This document shows, in pieces, positions 26,794 through 34,747 of a DNA stretch of 36,627 bases (positions are counted from its first letter, which is position 1; every line of letters begins with the position of its first letter). The notes beneath the pieces are model-generated. The model was not told the origin of the DNA. It saw only the letters and a program-made list of their open reading frames with translations, and made no database searches. The stretch is from contig DVDT01000072.1 in the NCBI GenBank assembly GCA_015296085.1, positions 1 through 36,627 on the forward strand, read 5' to 3'. Position numbers and translations under genes: made by a program. Source of the stretch: Trichormus sp. M33_DOE_039. GTDB lineage: Bacteria; Cyanobacteriota; Cyanobacteriia; Cyanobacteriales; Nostocaceae.

Positions 26794-27675
26794 GTGCCTA
26801 AAACGATGAAAGCATCTGCTAAGTTCGACTTTGAGGATGAGAAATTTAATGCACCGCCTTCTCAAGTCATCCCCTGGTGTCAGATGATTAATCCCCGGTA
26901 TGGTGCAGATGGAGTGCAATCCCACGGGTTAGCGATTAAACTAGACAACGCCCAAGCTGTAGGTTTTCAGCCTGATGATAATTGGCAGCAAGTAGAACAC
27001 GAATTTAGTTCTGGGGTGGAAACAGTTTTTATTACGACTACACCCCGCATAGTGATAGTGCGTCGAGGGCCTTTGTCTGTTAAAGATAGAGAAACTGGGA
27101 TTAAGCTGGGGACACTCAAAGATAACTATGATGCGTTTCTAGCAGATAAATTAAAATTTAAAACCTTCACTCGTTACCTGATTTTCCTAGTAGGTGAAAA
27201 TAAAAAATTCTTACATGAATCTCCACTACAATTAACTCTCAATGGTGCAGCAGGCGCGAGTTTTAGTAAGACTTACTGTGAGTTTCAGCAAGGTAGAGTA
27301 GTTAGCGGTTTTGTGGCGGAATTAGAAAGGGCTTACGCGTTATTCCGTAAACAGCCAATTACACCCAAAGGCCCTTTATTCCATGCTCACGGAGTATTCT
27401 GTCCAATTATTGAGTGTGAAGAAAGAGGTATTGAACCAAATACAGTATTGGTAGCTTCCACCGTAGATTATGAACATCCGACAGTGGGAACTTTAACTAA
27501 TTACTTGATTGCTTCAGATTCGCCAGAATCGACAATTGTTTGTAAAGCGTTTGAAGACTACAAAGATTTTGCGAAAGAACCAGTAAGAACGGAAACACCC
27601 AAAATGGCGGTAGCGGGTGTTTCTAGTTCTTATATTTATCCTGATGAAGATGATTTTGGTTATCCACCATATTAG
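26794..27675 (+). CDS. DUF5895 domain protein, function unknown
   Basis: The 293-residue soluble protein contains KFDFEDEKFNAPPSQVIPWC, then MINPRYGADGVQSHGLAIK, RYLIFLVGE, GPLFHAHGVFCPIIECEERG, and an acidic-aromatic tail ending DEDDFGYPPY. It matches my memory of cyanobacterial DUF5895 proteins, with no known activity. The middle part reads as beta-rich; no membrane segment or signal is present. The start may be GTG 26794 or ATG 26806; neither has a clear Shine-Dalgarno sequence. The short acidic, aromatic C-terminal tail recalls the protein-docking tails of single-strand DNA-binding proteins, but this is a weak analogy. Its stop codon abuts an inverted repeat. Confidence 0.72.
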   Translation: MPKTMKASAKFDFEDEKFNAPPSQVIPWCQMINPRYGADGVQSHGLAIKLDNAQAVGFQPDDNWQQVEHEFSSGVETVFITTTPRIVIVRRGPLSVKDRETGIKLGTLKDNYDAFLADKLKFKTFTRYLIFLVGENKKFLHESPLQLTLNGAAGASFSKTYCEFQQGRVVSGFVAELERAYALFRKQPITPKGPLFHAHGVFCPIIECEERGIEPNTVLVASTVDYEHPTVGTLTNYLIASDSPESTIVCKAFEDYKDFAKEPVRTETPKMAVAGVSSSYIYPDEDDFGYPPY

Positions 27676-27805
27676 GGAATAGGAGTGGGGAATGGGGAAG
27701 CAGGAGAAGAAAAATCCAATGCCCAATGCCCACTTGCCCTGAGCGACTTGTGCCGAGCGAAGTCGATGTCAACCGAAGGGATGCCCAATTCCCCATTTCT
27801 ATTCT
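27675..27805. repeat. Composite inverted repeat between convergent genes
   Basis: GGGAATAGGAGTGGGGAATG on the left (from 27675) and CCCAATTCCCCATTTCTATT on the right (to 27805) are complementary at 18 of 23 aligned positions. Between them are CCAATGCCCAATGCCCA and a dispersed-repeat core (CCCTGAGCGACTTGTGCCGA, AGCGAAGTCGATGTCAACCG). The arms touch the stop codons of both flanking genes (27673-27675 and 27799-27801). Confidence 0.75.
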
Positions 27806-29073
27806 TTTAACAGCAAATAATATAGTGAACCATTGCCCCCTGTAACACCGGCGCGATCGCCTGCTAGTTTACCGGTTCCCATAAAATAATCTACTCTGCC
27901 TGGGCCTTTGATGGCACTGCCCGTATCCTGATCCAGTACAAAGCGATTAACGTTCCGATATTCGAGCCTGCCACCAGCAGCCGGATAGGGTAAGGAAGTC
28001 TGAACTAGTGCTAGTGCGCCGGGAGGCATTATAGACTTGTCTGTAGCAATGGAGCGTTCAGGGGTGACTGGCACGTTGATGCTACCGGTAGCTCGTCTTC
28101 CTGGAAATTCTTGGAAAAAGACAAATCTTTCCCAACGGGGAAGATAGTTATTTAACTCGTGGGGTTGTTCTCGGAAAAAGCTGATCATCTTGGGCATAGT
28201 TAAGCCAGATAATGGCATTTTCCCGTCTTTGGCTAATTCTCGCCCAATACTTGTCCAAGGATAATCTGTTGCGCCTGCGTAGCCGACAGCAGTTCTTGTG
28301 CCATTAGCTAACTGAATTTGGGCAGAACCTTGAATATGGATCATATAAGCATCAAGGCGATCGCGAAACCAGAGCAATTCTAATCCGCGCAACTTGCTCT
28401 TATTCCCCTGTAAACCATCTTTGCCTTCTAATTGCAGACGTGTGGGGTGGGGTGTTTTCCATTTCTCAAAATTAGGAGGTAGTCGGTACAGGGGATACTT
28501 ATATACTGAAGTCCTGACGCGGCTGGCGTTATAAACAGGCTCATAGTAAGCAGTAAACTTGACTGTACCCCGGCCATCGTTGCCGACAGACTGGTAAAAA
28601 GCAAACTCTCGCTGTACAGCAGCTTGCAATTGTGCTGAAGATTGAGAATTAGCAACTAGTTGACGAAACCGCAGCAAACTCCGACGTACACGAGCTAAGG
28701 TAATCCCCCGGACGGGATAATTTTGATATATACGTTGTGCAGTATTCGTTTCTAGATAACGCAGACTGTTATCAATTGATGCTAACAGTGCTTGGAGATC
28801 ACCTCCGGTGGGGCGTAGCCCATCGCCTGTTTGACCCCTGCTACCATAAATTTGTTCATCCCAACCCAAGCAAGTATTTTGGGCAGTACAATTGCCAACT
28901 TGTACTAGTTTGAGGGGAGTTTCAATCTCAGGAGTGCTTGGCTTGACTGGTGGTTTTAACTCAGGTGTAGGCGAGTTCGGTAAGGGGACATTAATGATTA
29001 CCTGAGCAACAGCAATTTGGCTGATTAAGGGAATTCCCAGACTCAAGGAAAGCAAAGCAAGGGTTTTTTTCAT
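27799..29073 (-). CDS. mltA: Membrane-bound lytic murein transglycosylase A
   Basis: The 424-residue protein has a signal peptide (MKKTLALLSLSLGIPLISQIAVAQ), a proline-rich linker (28-50), the MltA domain (FTAYYEPVYNASR, YPLYRLPP, WFRDRLDAYMIHIQGSAQI, GYAGATDYPWTSIGRELA) and a C-terminal 3D domain with VLDQDTGSAIKGPGRVDYFMG, whose aspartates form the catalytic site. It cleaves peptidoglycan glycan strands to 1,6-anhydro products. The lipobox of E. coli MltA is absent, so it is probably periplasmic or secreted. It is the second gene of a two-gene unit, 3 nt after a small cytosolic protein gene. Confidence 0.94.
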   Translation of the reverse strand: MKKTLALLSLSLGIPLISQIAVAQVIINVPLPNSPTPELKPPVKPSTPEIETPLKLVQVGNCTAQNTCLGWDEQIYGSRGQTGDGLRPTGGDLQALLASIDNSLRYLETNTAQRIYQNYPVRGITLARVRRSLLRFRQLVANSQSSAQLQAAVQREFAFYQSVGNDGRGTVKFTAYYEPVYNASRVRTSVYKYPLYRLPPNFEKWKTPHPTRLQLEGKDGLQGNKSKLRGLELLWFRDRLDAYMIHIQGSAQIQLANGTRTAVGYAGATDYPWTSIGRELAKDGKMPLSGLTMPKMISFFREQPHELNNYLPRWERFVFFQEFPGRRATGSINVPVTPERSIATDKSIMPPGALALVQTSLPYPAAGGRLEYRNVNRFVLDQDTGSAIKGPGRVDYFMGTGKLAGDRAGVTGGNGSLYYLLLKE

Positions 29074-29076
29074 GAT

Positions 29077-29331
29077 TTAGTTGAATCTTTCAACACTAGA
29101 ACTAAAAACTGGTTCTACTCGAATCGCAACAATCCGAGACGGACGCACCACCATATACTCCCCTTGAATATTCTTGATCGGAACACTAATAAAGTCACCA
29201 GAAGCGGACTTAGGTACGAGTTCCCCACTATACCATTTTTGGAATTCTTGAATTGAAGGAAACCTCACTTCCTCACGATGACCACTTTCTAGTAAGAGGT
29301 AGACTGCGTATTCATTCGGGGTTCTAGCCAT
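29077..29331 (-). CDS. Small conserved-looking protein upstream of mltA, function unknown
   Basis: The 84-residue protein (MARTPNEYAVYLLLESGHRE start; FPSIQEFQKWYSGELVPKS; QGEYMVVRPSRIVAIRVEPV) is predicted to be soluble and mostly beta-stranded. It shows no signal or membrane segment. It ends 3 nt before the mltA start, so the two are almost certainly cotranscribed and probably coupled. The repeated short strands recall small cyanobacterial proteins of unknown function; none is recognised with certainty. Confidence 0.75.
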   Translation of the reverse strand: MARTPNEYAVYLLLESGHREEVRFPSIQEFQKWYSGELVPKSASGDFISVPIKNIQGEYMVVRPSRIVAIRVEPVFSSSVERFN

Positions 29332-29620
29332 AAGATTGAATCTTGATGAAAAACATTCAACCCATTGTTAACCACGATACTCCAGAATGAAAAGGGTAAG
29401 CATACGGGGGTATGAGTAGATGCTTGACAGAGTTCTCAATTCATCACTCCTCAACAGATGAACTCTTCATTTTTACTTCCCCTCTAGACGGTGAATGCTG
29501 TCACCAGTTCCCTATAATTTTCGACAATCAACTTTTGCCATAGTCTAGATATTTTGAATAATTTCTCTCTACATTGGTGATTATGTCAATATGAAGGTGA
29601 GGACTTAGACAAGGCATACC

Positions 29621-31000
29621 ATGTTAGGAAACTTACTAGTTGGTCGTTATCAAGTCCTCCAAATCTTAGGGGGAGGAGGATTCGGTCAAACTTATATTGC
29701 GCTAGACACTCAACGTCCAGGAAATCCTAGATGTGTTGTCAAGCACTTTCGGCCTGTCACTCATAACCCTGAATTTCTGGAAACTGCGAGAAGATTATTC
29801 ACTAGTGAAGCCGAAACCCTCGAACAACTCGGTCATCACGAGCAAATTCCTCGACTCTTAGCATATTTTGAAGAAAACCAAGAGTTCTTTTTAGTGCAAG
29901 AGTATATTGAGGGCTATTCTCTCAAAACCGAAATGGTCGCTGGTCAAAGATGGACAGAAGACAAAGTGATATATCTGTTGCAACAGATATTAAATATTCT
30001 CCACTTTATTCATAGTCACAAAGTCATACATCGAGATATCAAGCCAGAAAATATTATCAGGCGATTACATGATGGTAAATTAGTGCTGATTGATTTTGGT
30101 GCGGTTAAACAAGTCCACTCACAAATGGTTACTGCTCCTGGTCAAACAGAAATGACTGTGGCGATTGGAACACCTGGATATATGTCCATAGAACAGGGAC
30201 GGGGTAAACCACGCTCGAATAGTGATATTTATTCTTTGGGTGTGGTTTGTATTCAAGCACTGACAGGACTGCATCCCAGAGAATTTGAAGAAGACTCCCA
30301 AACCGGAGAAATTCTCTGGCAACATCGAGCAGCAGTGAGTCATGATCTAGCATTGATCATCACGAAAATGGTGCTAAATAACGGCAAACAGCGTTATCAA
30401 TCTGCCGCTGAGGTTTTAGAGGTACTCCAGCAAAATTTTCATGCTGAAGCTGCAACTTTACTGACTCAAGCTCCCTTAGGAACATCGCAACCACAGATTT
30501 CTGTATCTCAACAACAGGCGTTTAGTAGTCAAACGGGTACTATTTTGTCACCTGAAAAAAGCGATCGCCTGAAGAAGATACTGCTAGAGCTAGTTGGCCC
30601 TGTAGCCACAACATTGTTACGCAGAGCAGCATCAGCACCTAATTACCAAGCACTTGTAGATAGTTTATCTTCGCACATAGCCGAAAATCAGCGCACTCAG
30701 TTTCAGCAAACAGCAATGTCGCTGTTATTAGAACCATCACCTAGTCAACCAGAACATTCTGCCCAAGTTTTGCCTAGTATCACGCCACCCGTCGTTAACT
30801 CAACTATCAGCGAAAGTTTTATCCGTGAATGTGAGCGGGAATTAGTCGATTTAATCGGCCCGATGGGTAAGTTCCTGATTCAAAAAACTATCAAATCAGT
30901 TGGGGTGTCAATTTCTCGAACAGAATTCGTCAAAATATTGGCCGCCAATATTCCAGATCCTCAAAAAGCTTTGCAATTTCAGCAGCGTTTATTAAACTAA
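29621..31000 (+). CDS. Ser/Thr protein kinase with duplicated C-terminal helical module
   Basis: The 459-residue protein begins with a Hanks-type kinase domain: GRYQVLQILGGGGFGQTYIA (glycine loop), CVVKHF (ATP lysine), HRDIKPENII with catalytic D139, IDFGAVKQ and GTPGYMSIEQ. A Gln/Ser/Thr-rich linker (about 285-320) leads to two related helical modules: LLELVGPVATTLLRRAAS (around 324) and LVDLIGPMGKFLIQKTIK (around 413). It has no transmembrane span, so it is cytosolic. The paired C-terminal modules recur in cyanobacterial kinases and probably mediate oligomer or partner contact (inference). ATG 29621 opens on the conserved MLGNLLVGRYQ. Confidence 0.93.
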   Translation: MLGNLLVGRYQVLQILGGGGFGQTYIALDTQRPGNPRCVVKHFRPVTHNPEFLETARRLFTSEAETLEQLGHHEQIPRLLAYFEENQEFFLVQEYIEGYSLKTEMVAGQRWTEDKVIYLLQQILNILHFIHSHKVIHRDIKPENIIRRLHDGKLVLIDFGAVKQVHSQMVTAPGQTEMTVAIGTPGYMSIEQGRGKPRSNSDIYSLGVVCIQALTGLHPREFEEDSQTGEILWQHRAAVSHDLALIITKMVLNNGKQRYQSAAEVLEVLQQNFHAEAATLLTQAPLGTSQPQISVSQQQAFSSQTGTILSPEKSDRLKKILLELVGPVATTLLRRAASAPNYQALVDSLSSHIAENQRTQFQQTAMSLLLEPSPSQPEHSAQVLPSITPPVVNSTISESFIRECERELVDLIGPMGKFLIQKTIKSVGVSISRTEFVKILAANIPDPQKALQFQQRLLN

Positions 31001-31056
31001 TACTGCATTAAGATGTTGTAGACTTCAAGCTGTTAACCCCAATATGGATTTTGGCG

Positions 31057-31359
31057 ATGAGCGTAACTTAAAAAATACTGTCCAAATTCATAGAAAAACT
31101 CCGCAGTAGAATTGATGAATATAACACTGCATAAGCGGTAATTATTTCATCTAAAATAGAGATTAAAGAATTAGAAAACAGTTTAGGCGACCTTTTAGAA
31201 AAGATGTTAATCGGAGTTGCATTTAAATACAGCAAAGATAGCCGAGAATATGAAATGGCTGGTGGTGTCAGAAAAAGCGAACTCATTCACATAAGCACCT
31301 TGAGCCGCGTCAAAGCTGCTTCAGAAACGTCATCTCGTGATAATTCGCAAACAGCATAA
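31057..31359 (+). pseudogene. Small decayed reading frame with two in-frame TAA stops
   Basis: One frame from ATG 31057 to TAA 31357-31359 reads MSVT, stop, KILSKFIEKLRSRIDEYNTA, stop, then AVIISSKIEIKELENSLGDL continuing through GGVRKSELIHISTLSRVKAA to the final stop. The composition is that of a normal helical protein, and both internal TAA codons are one C-to-T change from CAA (Gln). A shorter intact protein from ATG 31205 is possible. Family not recognised. An overlapping minus-strand frame (31068-31286) has a less protein-like composition. Confidence 0.35.
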
Positions 31360-31382
31360 TTCGTCACTAACGAGATGTTTAT

Positions 31383-31430
31383 AACTAATAAAGATTCACT
31401 CCCCTAATCGGAAGTCAACCTTTATTAGTT
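31383..31430 (-). terminator. Inverted repeat after the exported-protein operon
   Basis: AACTAATAAAG (31383-31393) and CTTTATTAGTT (31420-31430) are perfectly complementary over 11 bp with a 26-nt loop, 33 nt past the stop of the last operon gene. The stem is AT-rich and the loop long, so it is a weak terminator candidate, though its position between convergent units fits. Confidence 0.4.
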
Positions 31431-31463
31431 AACAGCTAAAATAAAAATTCGGGATTTTAATTG

Positions 31464-32183
31464 CTATTTGGGCGCGCTACAAGCACTATTAAAACCAAAT
31501 GCTTCTTGCCAACGCTTTACATTACTACCGCCAATCGGAATTAATTTAGTATCACCATTTTCAAAAGTTAAACGCGCCTTAATTTCTTTAGCTGGTGCAG
31601 TCCTGAGTAAATTAGCAGCTTCAGGACTGATATCAAACAGCGTGTCTGTCATAAACCAAGTGCTAGAGTGTTCAATTGATCGTCTGTTTTCGTAGGTGGT
31701 GTAAGTGTAATTTCCTTGAAATCCTCTGACTTTGGCATTAGTGCTACGAGTGAGTTGCAGAATTTGCTCACCTACTCCTAATTCCAACATTTTCGGGGCA
31801 ATTTCTGTCAATTCAGCTTGACCATCGCCTGGTGCTGATTGAACAATCATTTTGACGAAGCACCCTTCAATTTTGCTTCCCCATAGAGAGACTACAACAA
31901 ATCTGCCAGGACTGGGGCTAGCAAATGGTTCTTTGAAGAGAACACCTTGAGGATCTTCACCATGACGGTCAATTACTACTTTACCCAAAGGAGTATTGAC
32001 CAAAGCATCTTTAATTTCGACTACTTTATCAAAAGGTAGACCATTACCACCCCAACGCATTCCATTGACGGTATCTAGCTTATCTTCATCAATGGTAGTT
32101 TGAGCGATCGCCATATTTGGTACAGATAATGCTGTCATTACGAGTAAAGCCACAAAGCCAGACTTAAAGTATTTTGAAAACAT
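31464..32183 (-). CDS. Exported protein of unknown family, last gene of the COP23/protease operon
   Basis: The 239-residue protein has a clear signal peptide (FVALLVMTALSVPNMAIAQT, cleavage after AIA or AQ). The mature part is mixed alpha/beta: VIDRHGEDPQGVLFKEPF, FVVVSLWGSKIEGCFVKM, YTYTTYENRRSIEHSSTWF. Only two cysteines occur in it, one central and one near the C-terminus (NSACSAPK). No family is recognised. It is 69 nt from the upstream protease gene on the same strand, with short repeats in the gap, so cotranscription is likely. A role with the two proteases, as substrate, inhibitor or chaperone, is a hypothesis from context. Confidence 0.78.
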   Translation of the reverse strand: MFSKYFKSGFVALLVMTALSVPNMAIAQTTIDEDKLDTVNGMRWGGNGLPFDKVVEIKDALVNTPLGKVVIDRHGEDPQGVLFKEPFASPSPGRFVVVSLWGSKIEGCFVKMIVQSAPGDGQAELTEIAPKMLELGVGEQILQLTRSTNAKVRGFQGNYTYTTYENRRSIEHSSTWFMTDTLFDISPEAANLLRTAPAKEIKARLTFENGDTKLIPIGGSNVKRWQEAFGFNSACSAPK

Positions 32184-32252
32184 CGAATTTTAACTCAAAT
32201 TATTCAAAACAAAAGTTTAGGGGTGTAAAAGTTTAAAGGAAAGATATCTTAT

Positions 32253-33068
32253 TTAACAACGTCTACCAGGGCAAACACTAGATGCGCCAGAACCATCAAG
32301 GGTGGCTGGTCTCCCTGGTCTGGGGGTATTGCTGGGGGGTGGAGGGGTAAAGTTGGTTGTTGGTGCTGGGTTTGTAGTCACCACTTTTAAATTAAGACTG
32401 TTGGCTACTTTGGAACTAGTAAATATATTGATGGGAATACCTAAATTAAACCCGACTTTCTGCCCTTCTTTATCCCGCGCGCCTCGACCATGAATCCCAA
32501 CCAAGCGTCCATTGTCATCTAAGACCGGGCCACCACTCATCCCAGGATAAGTAATATTGTTGTAAATTAAAGCGTAACCTTCTTGGGGGTTGGTATTAGT
32601 ACCGACAATGCGCCCATCTGGAACTAAGACTGTGCGGGTTTCAATACCTTGTACTGGTGTAGGTGCGCCAGACACATAAACGGTTGTTCCCTCGGTGGCT
32701 GTATCTGAATTTCCCAGGGTGACAACAGGATATTTTTGACGGCTGGTAAACTGTAAAATCGCTAAATCAACCCCTGGTAAACGGGTAATCAAGTTGGATG
32801 TTACTTGATGGGAACTTTGATCATGAGTCTGAATTGCATAAGTTCCCGACGCATCTACAACATGCCAGTTAGTTAATACAGTATAAGTATTATTTTGTTC
32901 ATGAATAATGACACCAGAACCGAGTTTTGTCCCAGTAATTAAGACCGTCACTTTTTTAGCAATATTACTGACAGCTTGAGGTGTTAATGATACCGCAATT
33001 TGAGCAGGGGAAAGTGCGATCGCTACTCCTAATATTGCCGTTGCTATTTTAATATCGAGTTTCATCAC
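32253..33068 (-). CDS. Exported trypsin-like serine protease (S1/HtrA type, no PDZ)
   Basis: The 271-residue protein has a signal peptide (about 1-27), then a trypsin-like fold with TVLTNWHVVDASG (H69), PGVDLAILQF (D101) and YPGMSGGPVLDDNG (S178), the full catalytic triad. FNLGIPINIF follows, as in HtrA-type proteases. There is no PDZ domain; instead a proline-rich tail (TPPPPSNTPRPGRP) ends in CPGRRC, perhaps a disulfide-closed or surface-binding end. It is 7 nt downstream of a second protease gene in one operon. Substrates are unknown. Confidence 0.9.
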   Translation of the reverse strand: MMKLDIKIATAILGVAIALSPAQIAVSLTPQAVSNIAKKVTVLITGTKLGSGVIIHEQNNTYTVLTNWHVVDASGTYAIQTHDQSSHQVTSNLITRLPGVDLAILQFTSRQKYPVVTLGNSDTATEGTTVYVSGAPTPVQGIETRTVLVPDGRIVGTNTNPQEGYALIYNNITYPGMSGGPVLDDNGRLVGIHGRGARDKEGQKVGFNLGIPINIFTSSKVANSLNLKVVTTNPAPTTNFTPPPPSNTPRPGRPATLDGSGASSVCPGRRC

Positions 33069-33075
33069 TTGACCT

Positions 33076-33873
33076 CTAATCAGTCTGACGTAATTGAGGA
33101 GAACTATTTGCTGGCATCATCCGCACCACCTTATCTATCGGTACAGCCCAACTCAGGCGAATAATTTTCTGATGTAGATTTTCTTCTGCCTGCAAGCCAT
33201 CAATAAAAACTGATGGTGCATCCCATAAAGGATAGGCGTGCATCCCATTGATACCAACAACTTCACCACGACGGTTGAGTAATGGCCCTCCACTCATACC
33301 TTTTGCCAACTCATTGGTATACCCCAATTGATATCCCCCTTCTAAAGCTTTGTGCAGCACCAGCAACACTTTACCTTTAGTAAACGTAAAGCCTTTGTCC
33401 ACCAATTCCTCTTGGTCAAAGGGAAAACCAGTCGCAAAGACCTCATCTCCTTCGGTTGGGGAATAACCCAAAGCCGCTACACGATAGTCATTACCAATGC
33501 TTTGAAACTGTAATAATGCCAAATCATGCTTGCCAAACCTAACTTTTGGCAGCAAATTTGCTGGATGTGTTCGACCATCCACGGTCTGAATACGATAAGG
33601 AGATTTTCCTGCTCTCAGTACATGGGCATTGGTTAACACTGTATAAACAGTGCCTTGCTTACCTAGGATAATTCCTGAACCAAGAAATTCGGTTGACATC
33701 ACCTTGACAGTGATTCCTTGAGCTTGATGGTGCAATTGCTCTAGCGACAATTGCGTAGTATGAGCAACATTACCATCAATAGAAGCCGATTTCGTGCAAC
33801 CACTCACATCTGCCGACAATAGCATTGATAAACTGCCCACACAGGCAATTATTTTCCAACTGCCCCAAATCAT
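33076..33873 (-). CDS. Predicted lipoprotein trypsin-like serine protease
   Basis: The 265-residue protein has a hydrophobic start and a lipobox VSGC with C26, suggesting a lipid anchor. The protease domain shows YTVLTNAHVLRAGK (H84), GKHDLALLQF (D117) and AKGMSGGPLLNRRG (S194), then SWAVPIDKVVRMM. It lacks PDZ. It is related to, but clearly diverged from, the next gene's protease, so the pair arose by an old duplication or separate recruitment. It lies 36 nt after the COP23 gene and 7 nt before the second protease gene. Confidence 0.88.
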   Translation of the reverse strand: MIWGSWKIIACVGSLSMLLSADVSGCTKSASIDGNVAHTTQLSLEQLHHQAQGITVKVMSTEFLGSGIILGKQGTVYTVLTNAHVLRAGKSPYRIQTVDGRTHPANLLPKVRFGKHDLALLQFQSIGNDYRVAALGYSPTEGDEVFATGFPFDQEELVDKGFTFTKGKVLLVLHKALEGGYQLGYTNELAKGMSGGPLLNRRGEVVGINGMHAYPLWDAPSVFIDGLQAEENLHQKIIRLSWAVPIDKVVRMMPANSSPQLRQTD

Positions 33874-33909
33874 ATAATTTCTAGAATTACTCCCTGACCG
33901 TTGATGGTA

Positions 33910-34494
33910 TCAAGGAATGCCTGCTTCAGATGTGGAATCGCTGGCTTCTGAGGCAGCATTATTAATTGACTCCGTGGTTGTATTTTGGAGATAAGCCTCA
34001 AAATCAATATCAACTGGGCTACTTTCACTGTTGCTGGCACTTTCATTCAGCGCATTACCCGCAGCCAAAGCACGACGGTCAAATAATCTACGCACAATAG
34101 CGTTGGGATCAGCACCACGTTTGAGGGTAAATAACAAAGTGCTATCTGTACAAGGACTATTTTGGTTCATTGCCGCACAAACCACAGGTTCTCCCCGGAG
34201 TGTTCCAGTCTTAATGCGTCTGAGTCTCCCATTATCATAGTTCTTCTGAAATCGGCGCGATACTTCTAGACAACGCCGTTGAGCAGTCCAAGGTGGTGGA
34301 AAGTAATTGCTAGACACCCAGCGAATAATCGGGACTTTCTTACCATCTTGAGTCCGAGCAAATGTTATGGGTATACCTTTGCTCTTAGCACAGTAAAATG
34401 TTGTACCGTCAGCACGACTCGGCTGACTGACAGTTATAGTCAACAAAGCTAAGGCTAGCCCTGTCAATCCTTGACAAAATAACCTTAATTTCAT
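33910..34494 (-). CDS. COP23-domain exported protein
   Basis: The 194-residue protein has a signal peptide (about 1-28, ending SQPSRA), then a COP23-type domain: TTFYCAKSKGIPITFARTQD, PIIRWVSSNYFPPPWTAQRR, CLEVSRRFQKNYDNGRL, GEPVVCAAMNQNSPC. Four conserved-looking cysteines suggest two disulfides. The C-terminal 45 residues are Ser/Asn/Glu-rich and disordered. COP23 proteins are named after a circadian oscillating membrane protein of a unicellular cyanobacterium; molecular role unknown. It is the first gene of the operon with two proteases. Confidence 0.87.
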   Translation of the reverse strand: MKLRLFCQGLTGLALALLTITVSQPSRADGTTFYCAKSKGIPITFARTQDGKKVPIIRWVSSNYFPPPWTAQRRCLEVSRRFQKNYDNGRLRRIKTGTLRGEPVVCAAMNQNSPCTDSTLLFTLKRGADPNAIVRRLFDRRALAAGNALNESASNSESSPVDIDFEAYLQNTTTESINNAASEASDSTSEAGIP

Positions 34495-34680
34495 GGTTAG
34501 TGTCGGATTTCCTCAAAAATACGGGGAATGTTACTGCAAGTTTAAAATTATTTGGTGGCAAATTATAGATGCTATTGACCAGAAATGTATACATTCATCA
34601 AAAATTTACATATTGCCCACTAAAAATCAGTTAGAAACTGTTCTCAATTCTTGGCTTCAGTCATATCATCAACGAACAGT

Positions 34681-34711
34681 AAAAGGGACACCATTTCATG
34701 GTGTCCCTTTT
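34681..34711 (-). terminator. Bidirectional-type terminator between DUF3386 gene and COP23 operon
   Basis: AAAAGGGACACCA (34681-34693), loop TTTCA, TGGTGTCCCTTTT (34699-34711): a perfect 13-bp stem. A- and T-runs form the stem ends, so it can serve either strand. It is 37 nt past the DUF3386 stop and about 190 nt before the COP23 gene start, insulating the two units. Confidence 0.88.
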
Positions 34712-34747
34712 GTTTATGTAACTTTAAATACTAATGAAAGCATCACT

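Larger units (their letters stand above)
31001..31463. other. Spacer with gene remnant and terminator-like hairpin
   Basis: A 463-nt region between the plus-strand kinase and the end of the minus-strand exported operon. It contains a degraded reading frame (31057-31359) and an 11-bp-arm inverted repeat (31383-31430). Confidence 0.6.

Noticed and set aside
31068-31286. 72-codon minus-strand frame after the kinase gene
   Set aside because: Overlaps the more protein-like plus-strand remnant and has no ribosome site or conserved pattern.
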